The position numbers and the translations under genes were made by a program. From Aestuariimicrobium ganziense (GTDB taxonomy: Bacteria; Actinomycetota; Actinomycetes; Propionibacteriales; Propionibacteriaceae), in the NCBI RefSeq assembly GCF_015352975.1, contig NZ_JACYIZ010000004.1:62001-126000 (forward strand): 64,000 nucleotides of DNA. Reading direction: 5' to 3'. Below the pieces are notes generated by a model. It did no database searches. It saw only the letters and a list, made by a program, of their open reading frames with translations, and was not told the DNA's origin. Shown piece by piece: positions 55,786-64,000 of the stretch (position 1 is its first letter; each line of letters begins with the position of its first letter).

Positions 55786-58263
55786 TCAGTGAGCTTCAGG
55801 GGTGTCGGTGGCCTCCTGCACCATCCAGTCGCGGACCTCGGGCATGTCCTCCAGGTGCTCGACGATGTAGGTCTCGTGGCGCCGCAACTGCTCCTCACAC
55901 CACGCCTTCACCTCGCCGGCCCCACGCGGGCGCCGCGTCGTGTTGTGGATCGCGTCGATCACCAGGTCGTAGCGGCTGGCCCGGTTGCGCACCACCATGT
56001 CGAACGGGGTGGTGGTCGTCCCGCGCTCGATGAAGCCGCGGCAGTGGAACCGGTCGGCGTCGGGTCGTCCGTGCACCAACTGGTGGATCGTGCCCGGGTA
56101 GCCGTGGAAGCTGAAGATCACGTGCTGGGTGTCGGTGAACAGGTCGCTGAACAGCTCGGCCGACATGCCGTTGGGGTGGTCCTTGGGACGCGAGAGGGTC
56201 ATCAGGTTGACCACGTTGACCACGCGCACCTTCAACTCGGGCAGCTTCTCGCGCAGGATCTGGGCCGCGGCAATCGTCTCCATCGTGACGATGTCGCCGG
56301 CGCAGGCCAGCACGATGTCGGGCTGATCGCCGGAGCTGGGGTCCTCGTTGCCGGCCCACTCCCACACCGACGCGCCACGCTTGCAGTGGGCGTTGGCCTC
56401 GTCCAAGGTCAGGTACTGCAACTGTGGCTGCTTGTCGATGACGATCAGGTTGACCCGGCTGCGCGACTGGAACGCGTGCCGCGACACCGAGAGCAGGCAG
56501 TTGGCGTCCGGCGGCAAGTAGACCCGGGCCACCTCTCCGCGGTGCTGGATGACGTTGTTGATCAGCCCCGGGCCCTGGTGTGAGAAGCCGTTGTGGTCGT
56601 TGCGCCAGGCGGTCGAGCTGAGCAGGATGTTCAGGCTCGGCACCTTCGCCCGCCACTCCAGGTGGCTGGCCTCCTCGAGCCACTTGGCGTGCTGGATGGT
56701 CTGCGACGCGCTCACCATCGCGAACGCCTCGTAGGTGGCGAACAGCCCGTGACGCCCGGTCAGGTTGTAGCCCTCGAGCCAGCCGTGGCAGTTGTGCTCG
56801 CTCAGCACTTCCATCACCCGCCCCGACGGGGAGAGCTTCACGTCGATGTCGGTCAGCGACTCCATCCAGGTGCGGTCGCTGGCCTCGAACACCGCCCCCA
56901 GCCGGTTGGAGTTGGTCTCGTCGGGGCAGAACAACCGGAAGTTGTCGGGGTTGCGGCGATAGATGTCGCGCATCAACTTGCCCAGCACCCGCGTCGACTC
57001 GTGGCGCGAGCCACCGGGCGAGGTCACCTCGACCTCGTAGTCGGCGATGTCGGGCAAGTCGAGGTCGCGAGCCAGCAGACCACCGTTGGCGTGCGGGCTG
57101 GCCGACATCCGCAGGTCACCCTCGGGGTTGTTGGCGAGGACGACCGCGCTGGGGTGGCCGTTGTCGTCGAAGAGTTCCTCGGGCTTGTAGGAACGCATCC
57201 AGTCCTCGAGCAACCGGCGGTGCGCATCGTCCTGCTTGACCCCTGACAAGGGAACTTGGTGCGATCGCCAGGTGCCCTCGACGACCTCGCCGTCGACGAT
57301 CTCGGGTCCGGTCCAGCCCTTGGGGGTGCGCAGGACGATCATCGGCCAGCGGGGGCGGGACGAGGGTTGGGGGGCGTGGTTGGTGTGGTCGGACGTGGTC
57401 TCGACACGCTCGCTGGCGCTGGCTACTCGACCGGCGTCGGCTCGCGCCTCGGCCTGGATGGCCTTGATCCGGTCGTAGCAGTGGGCCAGTGCCTCGGTGA
57501 TGCGGTGGTGCATGCCGGGCAGGTCGTCCCCGGTGACCTCGACCACCTCGTAGCCGTGCCCCTCGAGCAGGCTGCGTACCTCCTCGGGGGACTTGCGGCC
57601 GAGCACCGTCGGCCCGGCGATCTTGGCGCCGTTGAGGTGCAGCACCGGCAGCACCGCTCCGTCGCGAGCCGGGTTGACGAACGAGATGCCCTTCCACGAC
57701 CCCTCCAGCGGACCGGTCTCGGCCTCGCCGTCACCGACAACGGTCAGCGCAATCAGGTCAGGGTTGTCGAAGATCGCCCCGACGCCGTGGATCAGCGCAT
57801 ATCCCAGCTCGCCACCCTCGTGGATCGAGCCCGGAGTCGTCACCGAGGCGTGCGAAGGGATGCCCCCGGGTGCCGAGAACTGGCGGCAGAAGCGCACCAG
57901 CCCGGGCTCGTCCTGGGTGACGTGCGGGAAGTTCGGGGTGTAGCTGCCCTCGAGGTACGAGGCGCCGGTCAGCGACGGACCGCCGTGCCCGGGGCCGGCG
58001 ATGTAGATCATCTGCTGCCCGGTGAGCCTGATCAGCCGCGACGCGTGCGCATAGATGAACGCCAGCCCCGGCGAGGTGCCCCCGTGCCCGAGCAGCCTGG
58101 GCTTGATGTCGTCGGCGCTCAGCGGTTCGCGCAGCAGCGGGTTGGCCTGCAGGTAGATCTGGCCGACGGTGAGGTAGTTGTTGGCTCGCCACCAGGCGTC
58201 GATGGCGGCCAGGTCGTCATCACTCAGGGTGGACAGGTGCTCCAGCGTGGGCTCTGTGCTCAT
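55786..58263 (-). CDS. xfp: Phosphoketolase with a repeat-derived insert
   Basis: The 825-residue TPP enzyme splits xylulose-5-phosphate (and often fructose-6-phosphate) to acetyl phosphate. Signatures are EGGELGYAL (LGYAL), GDGEAETGPLEGSWKG for TPP, HNGFSHQGPG and a C-terminal HGYPGTIHQLVHGR. Residues about 272-300 (ADAGRVASASERVETTSD) interrupt the usual transition to RPRWPMIVLRTPKGWTGP. About 13 of them are encoded by a dispersed repeat, in frame. ATG 58263 is preferred; a GTG lies nine bases upstream. Despite the insert all catalytic blocks are intact. Confidence 0.95.
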   Translation of the reverse strand: MSTEPTLEHLSTLSDDDLAAIDAWWRANNYLTVGQIYLQANPLLREPLSADDIKPRLLGHGGTSPGLAFIYAHASRLIRLTGQQMIYIAGPGHGGPSLTGASYLEGSYTPNFPHVTQDEPGLVRFCRQFSAPGGIPSHASVTTPGSIHEGGELGYALIHGVGAIFDNPDLIALTVVGDGEAETGPLEGSWKGISFVNPARDGAVLPVLHLNGAKIAGPTVLGRKSPEEVRSLLEGHGYEVVEVTGDDLPGMHHRITEALAHCYDRIKAIQAEARADAGRVASASERVETTSDHTNHAPQPSSRPRWPMIVLRTPKGWTGPEIVDGEVVEGTWRSHQVPLSGVKQDDAHRRLLEDWMRSYKPEELFDDNGHPSAVVLANNPEGDLRMSASPHANGGLLARDLDLPDIADYEVEVTSPGGSRHESTRVLGKLMRDIYRRNPDNFRLFCPDETNSNRLGAVFEASDRTWMESLTDIDVKLSPSGRVMEVLSEHNCHGWLEGYNLTGRHGLFATYEAFAMVSASQTIQHAKWLEEASHLEWRAKVPSLNILLSSTAWRNDHNGFSHQGPGLINNVIQHRGEVARVYLPPDANCLLSVSRHAFQSRSRVNLIVIDKQPQLQYLTLDEANAHCKRGASVWEWAGNEDPSSGDQPDIVLACAGDIVTMETIAAAQILREKLPELKVRVVNVVNLMTLSRPKDHPNGMSAELFSDLFTDTQHVIFSFHGYPGTIHQLVHGRPDADRFHCRGFIERGTTTTPFDMVVRNRASRYDLVIDAIHNTTRRPRGAGEVKAWCEEQLRRHETYIVEHLEDMPEVRDWMVQEATDTPEAH
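57396..57432 (-). repeat. Dispersed repeat in frame within xfp
   Basis: TGGTCTCGACACGCTCGCTG to GGCTACTCGACC is a full 37-base unit in reverse orientation. It encodes VASASERVETT-like residues about 277-289 of the phosphoketolase. Confidence 0.88.
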
Positions 58264-58290
58264 GGAGTCCACTGTTGTGGCTCGGCGGGG

Positions 58291-58953
58291 TCAATCAAGC
58301 GATTTCACCCAAATGACATCGAGGTCTGACCGTGAGGGTGTGCCGTCGGGGGCTTGCGCCGACGTGCCGCGGACGACCAGGTCGGCCGCCTCCCACGGTC
58401 GTGATTCGGCCTGGAAGGGATCCTCGTGGCTCTGCCACTCCTCCCAGAAGTCCTCGGCCTGCTGCGGACTCCGGTGGTAGACGACCACGTCGCGATCGAT
58501 GCCCCGGCGGCGGGCTTCACGCTCGTCCGACTGCACCCAGACCACGACGTCGGCGAGGTCACGCAGGGTGGGACGAGCCGAGCCGACCCCCTCGATCACC
58601 AGCGGACGCGCTCCCGAGCAGGTGATCGCCCCCTCGCGGTTCCGCTCGTCCCAGGCCTGCGGGCGGTAGCGCACGTCGTCGCCGGCCCGCCACGGCGTGA
58701 TCACGTGGTCGGCCAGCAGGTCGTCCCAGCCGAAGAAGCTCTCGTACCAGGCCACGTCGTCGGTGCAGACGATGTCGGCGCCCAGCGCTGTCGCCAGCCT
58801 CGCGGCCAGGGTGGTCTTGCCTCCACCGGATCGTCCGTCGACCAGCACGAGCGGACGACCGGTGCCCGCGCGCTCATGCACGAAGCGGACGAGCGTGGCG
58901 TCGTCCCACGGTTGCAGGTCGTCGAACAGCGGTTCCTCGGCGGGCAGGTGCAT
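58291..58953 (-). CDS. P-loop kinase-like protein (uridine kinase fold)
   Basis: The 220-residue cytoplasmic protein has Walker A DGRSGGGKTTLAAR (about 41-50). A later DVVVWVQSDEREARRRGIDRD resembles the lid and adenine region of uridine/pantothenate kinase-like enzymes. The substrate is unknown. ATG 58953 is used; a TTG 12 bases upstream would overlap the topoisomerase stop. It lies directly after the topoisomerase gene on the same strand, so the two are probably co-transcribed. Confidence 0.85.
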   Translation of the reverse strand: MHLPAEEPLFDDLQPWDDATLVRFVHERAGTGRPLVLVDGRSGGGKTTLAARLATALGADIVCTDDVAWYESFFGWDDLLADHVITPWRAGDDVRYRPQAWDERNREGAITCSGARPLVIEGVGSARPTLRDLADVVVWVQSDEREARRRGIDRDVVVYHRSPQQAEDFWEEWQSHEDPFQAESRPWEAADLVVRGTSAQAPDGTPSRSDLDVIWVKSLD

Positions 58954-58957
58954 GCGT

Positions 58958-59956
58958 TCAGCCAAGCAGGTTGAGCAGCGCCTTCTCCAGCCCGGCCTGG
59001 CGGGCGTGCGGACTGCGGTAACGCTTGGCGGCAGCCGCCTCGATCGTCGTGCCGGCCTCGTACAGGTCGATCACTCGCGGGTCGACGTAGGACTTGCGGG
59101 CGATCGTCGGGGTGTTGCCCAAGTAGGACGACACCTCCATCACCGCCTGCTTGATCGCACGGCGGCGCGACGCCTGGGTGTCGCCAGGCTCCTCGGCCAG
59201 CGCCAGCACCTCGGCAGCGATCACCGTGGCGTGCCAGGTGCGGAAGTCCTTGGCGGTGAACCCGCCACCGAACAGCTCCGACAGGTAGGCGTTGACGTCG
59301 CCCGCCGACAGGTCGGTCCAGCCCGAGGACGAGCGGTAGGCCAGCAGGCGGTGGCTCTCGTCGCGGCGCTGGCGCATCGACTCCAGCGCCTTGACCGCCG
59401 GGTCGTCGTCCACCGGGATGGTGTGGCTGATGCCTGACTTGCCGGTGAACGAGAAGATCAGCGTCGCGCCCCGCCGCCGCACGTGCTGGCGCTCGAGCGT
59501 GGTCAGCCCGAACGAGCCGTTGGCGTCGGTGTAGGCGTCGTTGCCGATGCGGAAGTAGCCGACGTCGAGCAGGCGCACCGCGGTGGCACAGGCCCGCTCG
59601 AGAGGCATGCCGTCCAGGCCGATGTCACGACTGATCTGGCGACGGGCGGCCGGGAGTTGCCCGGCGGCCAGCGTCACCCGGTCGAACTTGGAGCGGTCAC
59701 GCTTGGCTCGCCAGTCGGGGTGGTAGAGGTACTGCGTGCGGCCGGCGTCGTCCACCCCGGTGGCCTGCAGGTGGCCGTTGGCGATCGGGCAGATCCACAC
59801 GTCGGTCCACGCCGGCGGGATCGCCAGCGACTTCACGCGCTCGACGTCATCGGACGAGAGCGCGCTGCCGTCAGTGTCGAGGTAGCGAAACCCCTTGCCG
59901 GAGCGCCTGCGCGTCCACCCGGGCATGCGCGCGGTGACGCGCCTCAGGCGGGCCAC
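58958..59956 (-). CDS. DNA topoisomerase IB
   Basis: The 332-residue enzyme relaxes supercoils through a 3'-phosphotyrosyl bond. The poxvirus-like fold is complete: N-terminal DNA-clamp (GFRYLDTDGSAL, IPPAWTDVWICP), the catalytic arginine region IGNDAYTDANGSFGLTTL, GKSGISHTIPVDD, FRTWHATVIAAEVLA and the active-site tyrosine Y290 in ARKSYVDPRVID. Length is normal for bacterial TopIB. The start is GTG 59956. Confidence 0.95.
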   Translation of the reverse strand: MARLRRVTARMPGWTRRRSGKGFRYLDTDGSALSSDDVERVKSLAIPPAWTDVWICPIANGHLQATGVDDAGRTQYLYHPDWRAKRDRSKFDRVTLAAGQLPAARRQISRDIGLDGMPLERACATAVRLLDVGYFRIGNDAYTDANGSFGLTTLERQHVRRRGATLIFSFTGKSGISHTIPVDDDPAVKALESMRQRRDESHRLLAYRSSSGWTDLSAGDVNAYLSELFGGGFTAKDFRTWHATVIAAEVLALAEEPGDTQASRRRAIKQAVMEVSSYLGNTPTIARKSYVDPRVIDLYEAGTTIEAAAAKRYRSPHARQAGLEKALLNLLG

Positions 59957-59978
59957 GGTGTGGTGTCAGGCTCGGCTG

Positions 59979-60170
59979 TCAGGCCTGAGCGTCCTCGTCC
60001 TCGACCTCAGCGTCCTCGGCACGCTCTTCGCGCGAGGGGGCGTCGTCGGGGTCGACGTTCTTGTGGGCCTCTTCGGGCTCGAAGCTGTTGGGGGCGCCCA
60101 TGGTGGCGCCGACGCCCTCGTCGTTGAGTTCCTCGACGTTGGTGGTGTCGTCGCGCTTGGGATCAGTCAT
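59979..60170 (-). CDS. Small acidic hypothetical protein
   Basis: The 63-residue protein is strongly acidic (about a third Asp plus Glu) and probably disordered, with EPEEAHKNVDPDDAPS in the middle. No family was recognised. An excellent GAGGAGG precedes the ATG at 60170, so it is very likely translated. The topoisomerase gene follows 22 bases later on the same strand. Confidence 0.75.
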   Translation of the reverse strand: MTDPKRDDTTNVEELNDEGVGATMGAPNSFEPEEAHKNVDPDDAPSREERAEDAEVEDEDAQA

Positions 60171-60465
60171 GGGTCCTCCTCGGGTGATCAGCATCCGCAG
60201 CCTGCGCCGCGGGGTTGGTCAACGCTACCGGCGGCCGGTGGTGGGCGGCGGGACGACTGAACGCTGTCCACCCTTGAGGGTGGGGTGGTGGGTCCCGGCT
60301 GGGTCGGGGGCTGGTGCGCTCGAGGGACACTGCGGGCGCGGCGAACCGGCCAACGGGGGTCGTCCTGCTGAATTGGCGTGAAAGGGGGGAAGCAGCCCCG
60401 TTGTCATGGCGGTCTGTGCCGTAGTGCACGACATCTCTGCACCGCCGCTCGGGTTGAATGGTTTC
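60171..60465. other. Non-coding gap with one small hairpin
   Basis: This 295-base gap separates divergent genes. It holds a 6-base hairpin CCACCC-TTGA-GGGTGG (60268-60283) and no convincing reading frame. A TTGAAT box lies 3-4 bases from the expected -10 position of the rhamnosidase gene. Promoters for both neighbours should be here. Confidence 0.6.
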
Positions 60466-62766
60466 ATGCTCCCTGACACCTGGCGTGCTGCCTGGATCAC
60501 CGCTGACCCGCACCCCGATCACCCGCACGCCGCACCGATCTTCCGCCGCGCCTGGCCCCTGGACGAGCGCCCCACCAACGCGACCCTCCACCTGTCGGCG
60601 CAGGGCACCGTCAACGCCACGATCAACGGTCGTCCGGTCAGTGACGCCCGGCTCGGTCCCGGACTGAGCAACCACGCGGTCGTCGCCCGCGCCACCACCG
60701 ACGACGTCACCGACCTGGTCGCCGGCGCCGATGAGATCGTGCTCGCCGCCGACCTGGGACGCGGCTTCTACGACATGCACACCCCCGAGGTCTGGGAGTG
60801 GGTCAACGCTCCCTGGCGCGACACCGTGCGGATGACCGCCGAACTGCACCTGACCTTTGCCGACGGCCGCACCGAGGTGCTGGTCACCGACGACTCGTGG
60901 CGCACCAGCACCGGCGGCACCCGCTTCGACTCGCTCTACGAGGGCGAGGACTTCGACCAGACCCTCGAGCCGGCCGGCGGGCGCGAACCCGGGTTCGACG
61001 ACTCGTCCGGGACACCGGCCGTGGTTGCGGGTGATCACCCGATGGCCGGTCGCACCCACCAGCGCCTGGCACGCGAGGTCGCCACCTCGGGCGTCCCGCT
61101 GCGCGAGGCGATGAGTGAGCCGATCCGGGTGGTCGAGACCATCACCCCGACCTGGACCAAGCTGGCCGACGGCCACTGGATCGGCGATGTGGGACGCGTG
61201 GTCGCCGGCTGGGTCGAGGTCACTCCGCTGGTCGAAGGCCGCCTCGAGGTCGAGGTACGCCACGGCGAGGCCCTCGACGACGATGGAGGACTGATCTGCG
61301 AGAACAAGTTCATTCGCACCGGACGCTTCCAGCACGACCGGCTCGTGCTCGACGGACAACCCTGGCAGGCCCGCCACACCTGGAAGGGGTTCCGCTACCT
61401 CGAAGTCACCGGCGTCGAGGTCGACACCGACGTGACGGTGACCGCCTGCGTCGCCACCGCCGATGTGCCGGTGACCAGCAGTTTCACCAGCGACAACCCG
61501 ACGCTGACCTGGCTGCACCAGGCCTTCGTCCACACCGTGAGGGCGAACCTGCACTGGGTGCCGACCGACACCCCCACCTTCGAGAAGAACGGGTGGACCG
61601 GCGACGCGCAGGTGGCCCTGGCGGCGATGCTGGCGCGCTTCGACCTACGTCGCCACCTGGGAAGTTGGTTGGACGACTTCCTCGACGCCCAGCGTGAGGA
61701 TGGTCAGTTGCCGGTGATCATCCCCTCGGCCGGCTGGGGTTACGACACCAGTCCCTGCTCGCCGGCGCCGGAGTGGACCACGCTCTACCCGGTCATGGTC
61801 GACGCGCTGGTCAACGAGTACGAACTCGACCTGTGGCCGGTGCACCGCGACGGAGTCGTGGCCTACCTGCGCCACGAAATCGGCCGCCTGGACGAGGACG
61901 GCCTGGCCTATGGCATCCTCGGCGACTACCTGTCACCGGGGACGATGGGCCCGCCGCCGGAGGACGTGCGCATCGAGTCGTCGATCCTGCTGGCCCATGC
62001 GCTCAGCGTGACCGCACGCGCGCTGGCGGGGTCGCCCGAGGCGGACGAATTCGAGGCAGCACGCGGACATCTGGTCGATGCGATCAACGCCGCCTTCCTG
62101 GATCGCGACAAGGGCGTCTACTCGTCCGTCGCGCTGACCGGGGTGCACGCAGAACGCTCGCGCAGTGAGAACAGCGACCAGTACCGCCAGACCCCGCAGG
62201 TGCTGGCCTTGGCCCACCGGGTGGTGCCCGACGACGTCCGCAGCGACGTGCTGGCGAACCTGGTCGCGGACATCGAAGCGCGGGGTGACCACCACAACAT
62301 CGGCTGCATCGGCGGCGAGCACTTCTACTCGTTGCTGATGTGCGAAGGGCACGCCGACCTGGCGCTGCGTGCGGCGACCAACCCGACCGGGCCCAGTTGG
62401 GAGGTGTGGCGCGCCGGAGGTCACCAGACCCTGCTGGAGATGTGGGTCGAGCCGGTGAGGTCGCGGGCGCACTACTTCCACGGGGCGGGCATCCGCTTCA
62501 TCGAGGACCAGTTGGCCGGGCTTCGGCGCGAGGCTCCGGGCTGGCGTCGCTTCACGGTGGCGCCGCGTCCGGTGGCAGGCGTCGACAGCATCGACCTGGT
62601 GCGCGCAGGGATCCGAGTGGCCTGGCTGCAGGCCGATGGACGACTGGCGGTGGATGTCACCGTGCCCGAGGGCTCGACGGCGACCTTGGTGATGCCCGAT
62701 GGGACGGCGCTGCCGCTGTCAGCAGGGGAGCACCACCACGAGGGATCACTGGCTGCCGCTGGTTGA
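60466..62766 (+). CDS. GH78 alpha-L-rhamnosidase
   Basis: The 766-residue enzyme removes terminal alpha-L-rhamnose. Order: an N-terminal beta domain with FRRAWPLDERPTNATLHLSA, the Bac_rhamnosid sandwich (DVGRVVAGWVEVTP, WKGFRYLEVTG), and the (alpha/alpha)6 barrel with VPTDTPTFEKNGWTGDAQV containing the catalytic acids. A C-terminal beta domain ends the chain. It is cytoplasmic by lack of a signal. ATG 60466 is chosen because upstream in-frame residues are not family-like. Its TGA is part of a dispersed repeat (GCTGGTTGAG). Confidence 0.94.
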   Translation: MLPDTWRAAWITADPHPDHPHAAPIFRRAWPLDERPTNATLHLSAQGTVNATINGRPVSDARLGPGLSNHAVVARATTDDVTDLVAGADEIVLAADLGRGFYDMHTPEVWEWVNAPWRDTVRMTAELHLTFADGRTEVLVTDDSWRTSTGGTRFDSLYEGEDFDQTLEPAGGREPGFDDSSGTPAVVAGDHPMAGRTHQRLAREVATSGVPLREAMSEPIRVVETITPTWTKLADGHWIGDVGRVVAGWVEVTPLVEGRLEVEVRHGEALDDDGGLICENKFIRTGRFQHDRLVLDGQPWQARHTWKGFRYLEVTGVEVDTDVTVTACVATADVPVTSSFTSDNPTLTWLHQAFVHTVRANLHWVPTDTPTFEKNGWTGDAQVALAAMLARFDLRRHLGSWLDDFLDAQREDGQLPVIIPSAGWGYDTSPCSPAPEWTTLYPVMVDALVNEYELDLWPVHRDGVVAYLRHEIGRLDEDGLAYGILGDYLSPGTMGPPPEDVRIESSILLAHALSVTARALAGSPEADEFEAARGHLVDAINAAFLDRDKGVYSSVALTGVHAERSRSENSDQYRQTPQVLALAHRVVPDDVRSDVLANLVADIEARGDHHNIGCIGGEHFYSLLMCEGHADLALRAATNPTGPSWEVWRAGGHQTLLEMWVEPVRSRAHYFHGAGIRFIEDQLAGLRREAPGWRRFTVAPRPVAGVDSIDLVRAGIRVAWLQADGRLAVDVTVPEGSTATLVMPDGTALPLSAGEHHHEGSLAAAG

Positions 62767-62801
62767 GTGGCCCGTGAGGTACGAGTGGGCGTGGCGAGAC
62801 A
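62757..62801 (+). repeat. Dispersed repeat at the rhamnosidase stop
   Basis: CGCTGGTTGAGTGGCCCGTG continues to GTACGAGTGGGCGTGGCGAG. The opening GGTTGAG provides the rhamnosidase stop codon. Confidence 0.65.
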
Positions 62802-62821
62802 GCTCCTGGTCGGCGGCCCCG

Positions 62822-63187
62822 TCAGCGGACCTCTCGTCCCTTCGGCGGACGCGCCACCAGCATCACCTCGGCAACGGTCTTCGCCACCAAGAAGATCCCC
62901 AGCACGATCGCGGCGTTGCCCTGCAGTGAGGCCGAGGGCGCCACGTCGCGGAACAGCCAGACGATCACGATGACCGCTGCCGCCAGCACCACCAGGCGGA
63001 TGACCACGCCGAACAGGGCGGACGCGGCCTCGCGTCCGGCATCGTCCAGAGCCTGGAGGCGGGGGTGCACCGCCTCCACCGCCAGCCGCAGCAGCACCAA
63101 CGCCAAGGGCACCCACCAGAGCCGGGCCGTGAACTCGACGCCGGCGGCTAGGCGAAGGCGACCACGAAGAAGCCGAGCAACAGCCAC
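62822..63187 (-). CDS. Small membrane protein
   Basis: The 121-residue frame encodes about three hydrophobic segments (LWWVPLALVLLRLAVEAV, FGVVIRLVVLAAAVIVIVWL, AAIVLGIFLVAKTVAEVML) with a basic end. No family was recognised. The start is unsure: GTG 63187 would make the first 15 residues overlap the short hydrophobic frame upstream; a GTG near residue 25 is the alternative. Confidence 0.6.
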   Translation of the reverse strand: MAVARLLRGRLRLAAGVEFTARLWWVPLALVLLRLAVEAVHPRLQALDDAGREAASALFGVVIRLVVLAAAVIVIVWLFRDVAPSASLQGNAAIVLGIFLVAKTVAEVMLVARPPKGREVR

Positions 63188-63210
63188 CAGATCACCAGGA
63201 AGAGGGTCAG
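63148..63210 (-). other. Hydrophobic helix-coding segment after a stop codon
   Basis: Directly after the TGA of the next gene, and in the same frame, 20 codons encode a strong membrane helix (TLFLVIWWLLLGFFVVAFA) ending in TAG. It has only CTG or GTG as possible starts. It may be a tiny coupled membrane peptide or an extension separated by mutation. Confidence 0.4.
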
Positions 63211-63441
63211 TCAGCGGATGGGTCCGAGCCGTCCCATCGTCGGCAGCGTGCCGGTCTGGCCGCGGCGTTCGGCTCGGGCCACGGCCACCAGGGTGAGGAC
63301 GCCCGCCGCCACCGAGTCGACCAGCAGCAACAGCAGTGGGTTGCCGGCCGGTGCACCCCAGAACAGCACGGGGACCGCGACCGCGATGTTGCTGAAGATC
63401 ACGAACGCGATGGTGGCGGCATCGGCGACACGGGTGGGCAT
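63211..63441 (-). CDS. Small membrane protein
   Basis: The 76-residue protein has two hydrophobic segments (about 8-30 and 33-55) and a basic tail. No family was recognised. TACCAT 7 bases before the ATG at 63441 is a clear -10 for a leaderless mRNA. The frame continues beyond its TGA with a further helix (63148-63210). Confidence 0.7.
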   Translation of the reverse strand: MPTRVADAATIAFVIFSNIAVAVPVLFWGAPAGNPLLLLLVDSVAAGVLTLVAVARAERRGQTGTLPTMGRLGPIR

Positions 63442-63591
63442 GGGCCTGATGGTAGGGGGGCCAGCGTCACCTCGACGGACACCGTGCGACGGCGAGGGTC
63501 ACTGAAGTCGGCGACGGGTACGGCATGCAGTGTTCGTCGGCGACCAAGGTGACCGTCGGGGACGAAGGATGCGCGTCGCCGGCAAAGGTTG

Positions 63592-63634
63592 GGTCTCGAC
63601 ACGCAGCCTCGTCCCTCGGCTGCCGCTCGACCAG
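63592..63634 (-). repeat. Dispersed repeat upstream of the last gap
   Basis: GGTCTCGACACGCAGCCTCG to CTGCCGCTCGACCAG is a reverse-orientation unit 19 bases beyond the Crp/Fnr gene stop. Confidence 0.7.
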
Positions 63635-63652
63635 CGAGAGGGGCATGTCTGC

Positions 63653-64000
63653 TCAGGGGGTGGCCAACTCCGAGAGCCGGTCAACATCGACGATGGCGAC
63701 GCCGCGTCGTCCCGACATCTCGATCACGCCCTCGTCCACCAACTCGGCCAGCCGGCGGCTCAGTGTCTCCGGGGTGGTCCCGAGGTAGGACGCCACGTCC
63801 TTCTTCGCCATCGGCAGAGACACCTGGGCTTGCCCACCACGCATGATCGCGGGTAGGTCGAGCAGGTAGGCCGCCACCCGGGTCATCACCTCGGTGCTCG
63901 AGAACGCGGCCAGCATCCGCTCGGCCGACAGCAGCCGCTCGGTCGCGGCCTGCAACATCCGCACCGCGATGTCGGGATAGGTCGACACCAGCCGCGCCAG
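63653..64000 (-). CDS. Crp/Fnr-family regulator, C-terminal part (runs off the window)
   Basis: The 115 visible residues are the end of a Crp/Fnr regulator. A dimerisation helix (MLQAATERLLSAERML) is followed by the HTH_Crp domain with SLPMAKKDVASYLGTTPETLSRRLAELVDEG and a beta wing. The reading frame is open to the last base, so the effector domain lies beyond the window. Whether it senses oxygen, NO or a nucleotide cannot be seen. Confidence 0.9.
   Translation of the reverse strand: MARLVSTYPDIAVRMLQAATERLLSAERMLAAFSSTEVMTRVAAYLLDLPAIMRGGQAQVSLPMAKKDVASYLGTTPETLSRRLAELVDEGVIEMSGRRGVAIVDVDRLSELATP

Overview
This window is high-GC DNA, mostly coding, with short gaps. It looks like a chromosome segment from an actinomycete of the Propionibacteriales type. 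The evidence is the codon bias, GTP-dependent PEP carboxykinase, the MenB (menaquinone) sequence, a Corynebacterium-type ArsR, the leaderless promoter style (TANNNT about 7 nt before ATG/GTG) and actinobacterial families such as DUF1707, LytR_C and the TadA-associated protein. Genus cannot be decided from the sequence alone. No phage, plasmid, CRISPR array or intact insertion sequence was seen.

Layout. 0-4 kb: end of a sugar ABC importer operon (two permeases) with a GH2 beta-galactosidase. 4-6 kb: pckG and tRNA-Arg. 6.3-9.1 kb: arsenic island, arsR divergent from arsM-acr3-arsC. 9.2-16.4 kb: membrane and lipid-linked genes (DUF1206, PAP2, a membrane protein, GDPD), a DUF1707 protein, an S9 peptidase and a DGPF/YCII protein. 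16.5-23.7 kb: acyl-CoA synthetase, GH13 enzyme, large catalase, GNAT. 23.7-29.3 kb: single-chain alpha+beta glycyl-tRNA synthetase, menB, a decayed transporter and a YbaK-type deacylase. 29.3-36.7 kb: small unknown genes (one broken by an amber codon), upp, tadA and its acidic partner, tRNA-Ser, a K+/H+ antiporter, a LytR_C protein. 36.9-41.6 kb: HerA-like ATPase, Bcr/CflA exporter, PadR regulator, aldo/keto reductase. 41.7-46.1 kb: sugar kinase and a D-amino-acid operon (PLP enzyme, D-aminoacylase, RidA). 46.2-51.7 kb: EcsC-like protein, two tandem TolB-like propellers, Gfo/Idh oxidoreductase, sulfatase. 51.8-55.7 kb: MFS transporter and an ECF42-type sigma factor with its DGPF partner. 55.8-64 kb: phosphoketolase, P-loop kinase, topoisomerase IB, GH78 rhamnosidase, small membrane proteins and the end of a Crp/Fnr regulator.

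How the genes fit together. Much of the window serves carbohydrate use (beta-galactosidase, GH13, GH78, sulfatase, Gfo/Idh, phosphoketolase, sugar kinase, PEPCK). Smaller modules handle arsenic and D-amino acids. The sigma factor at 53-54 kb probably controls two DGPF/YCII genes 38 kb apart: both carry the same CGTCGA-N17-CGTC promoter, which agrees with the published ECF42 motif as I remember it.

The most unusual layer is repetitive DNA. A degenerate family (GGTYGAG...GTGTCGAGACC, either orientation) occurs about ten times from 16.4 kb to 63.6 kb. It is not confined to gaps: it lies in frame inside the phosphoketolase and D-aminoacylase genes, supplies the start codon and ribosome-binding site of menB, and supplies stop codons for at least three genes. 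Two copies of a separate 78-bp hairpin element (15.9 and 41.7 kb) and a 54-bp near-perfect palindrome (38.5 kb) are also present.
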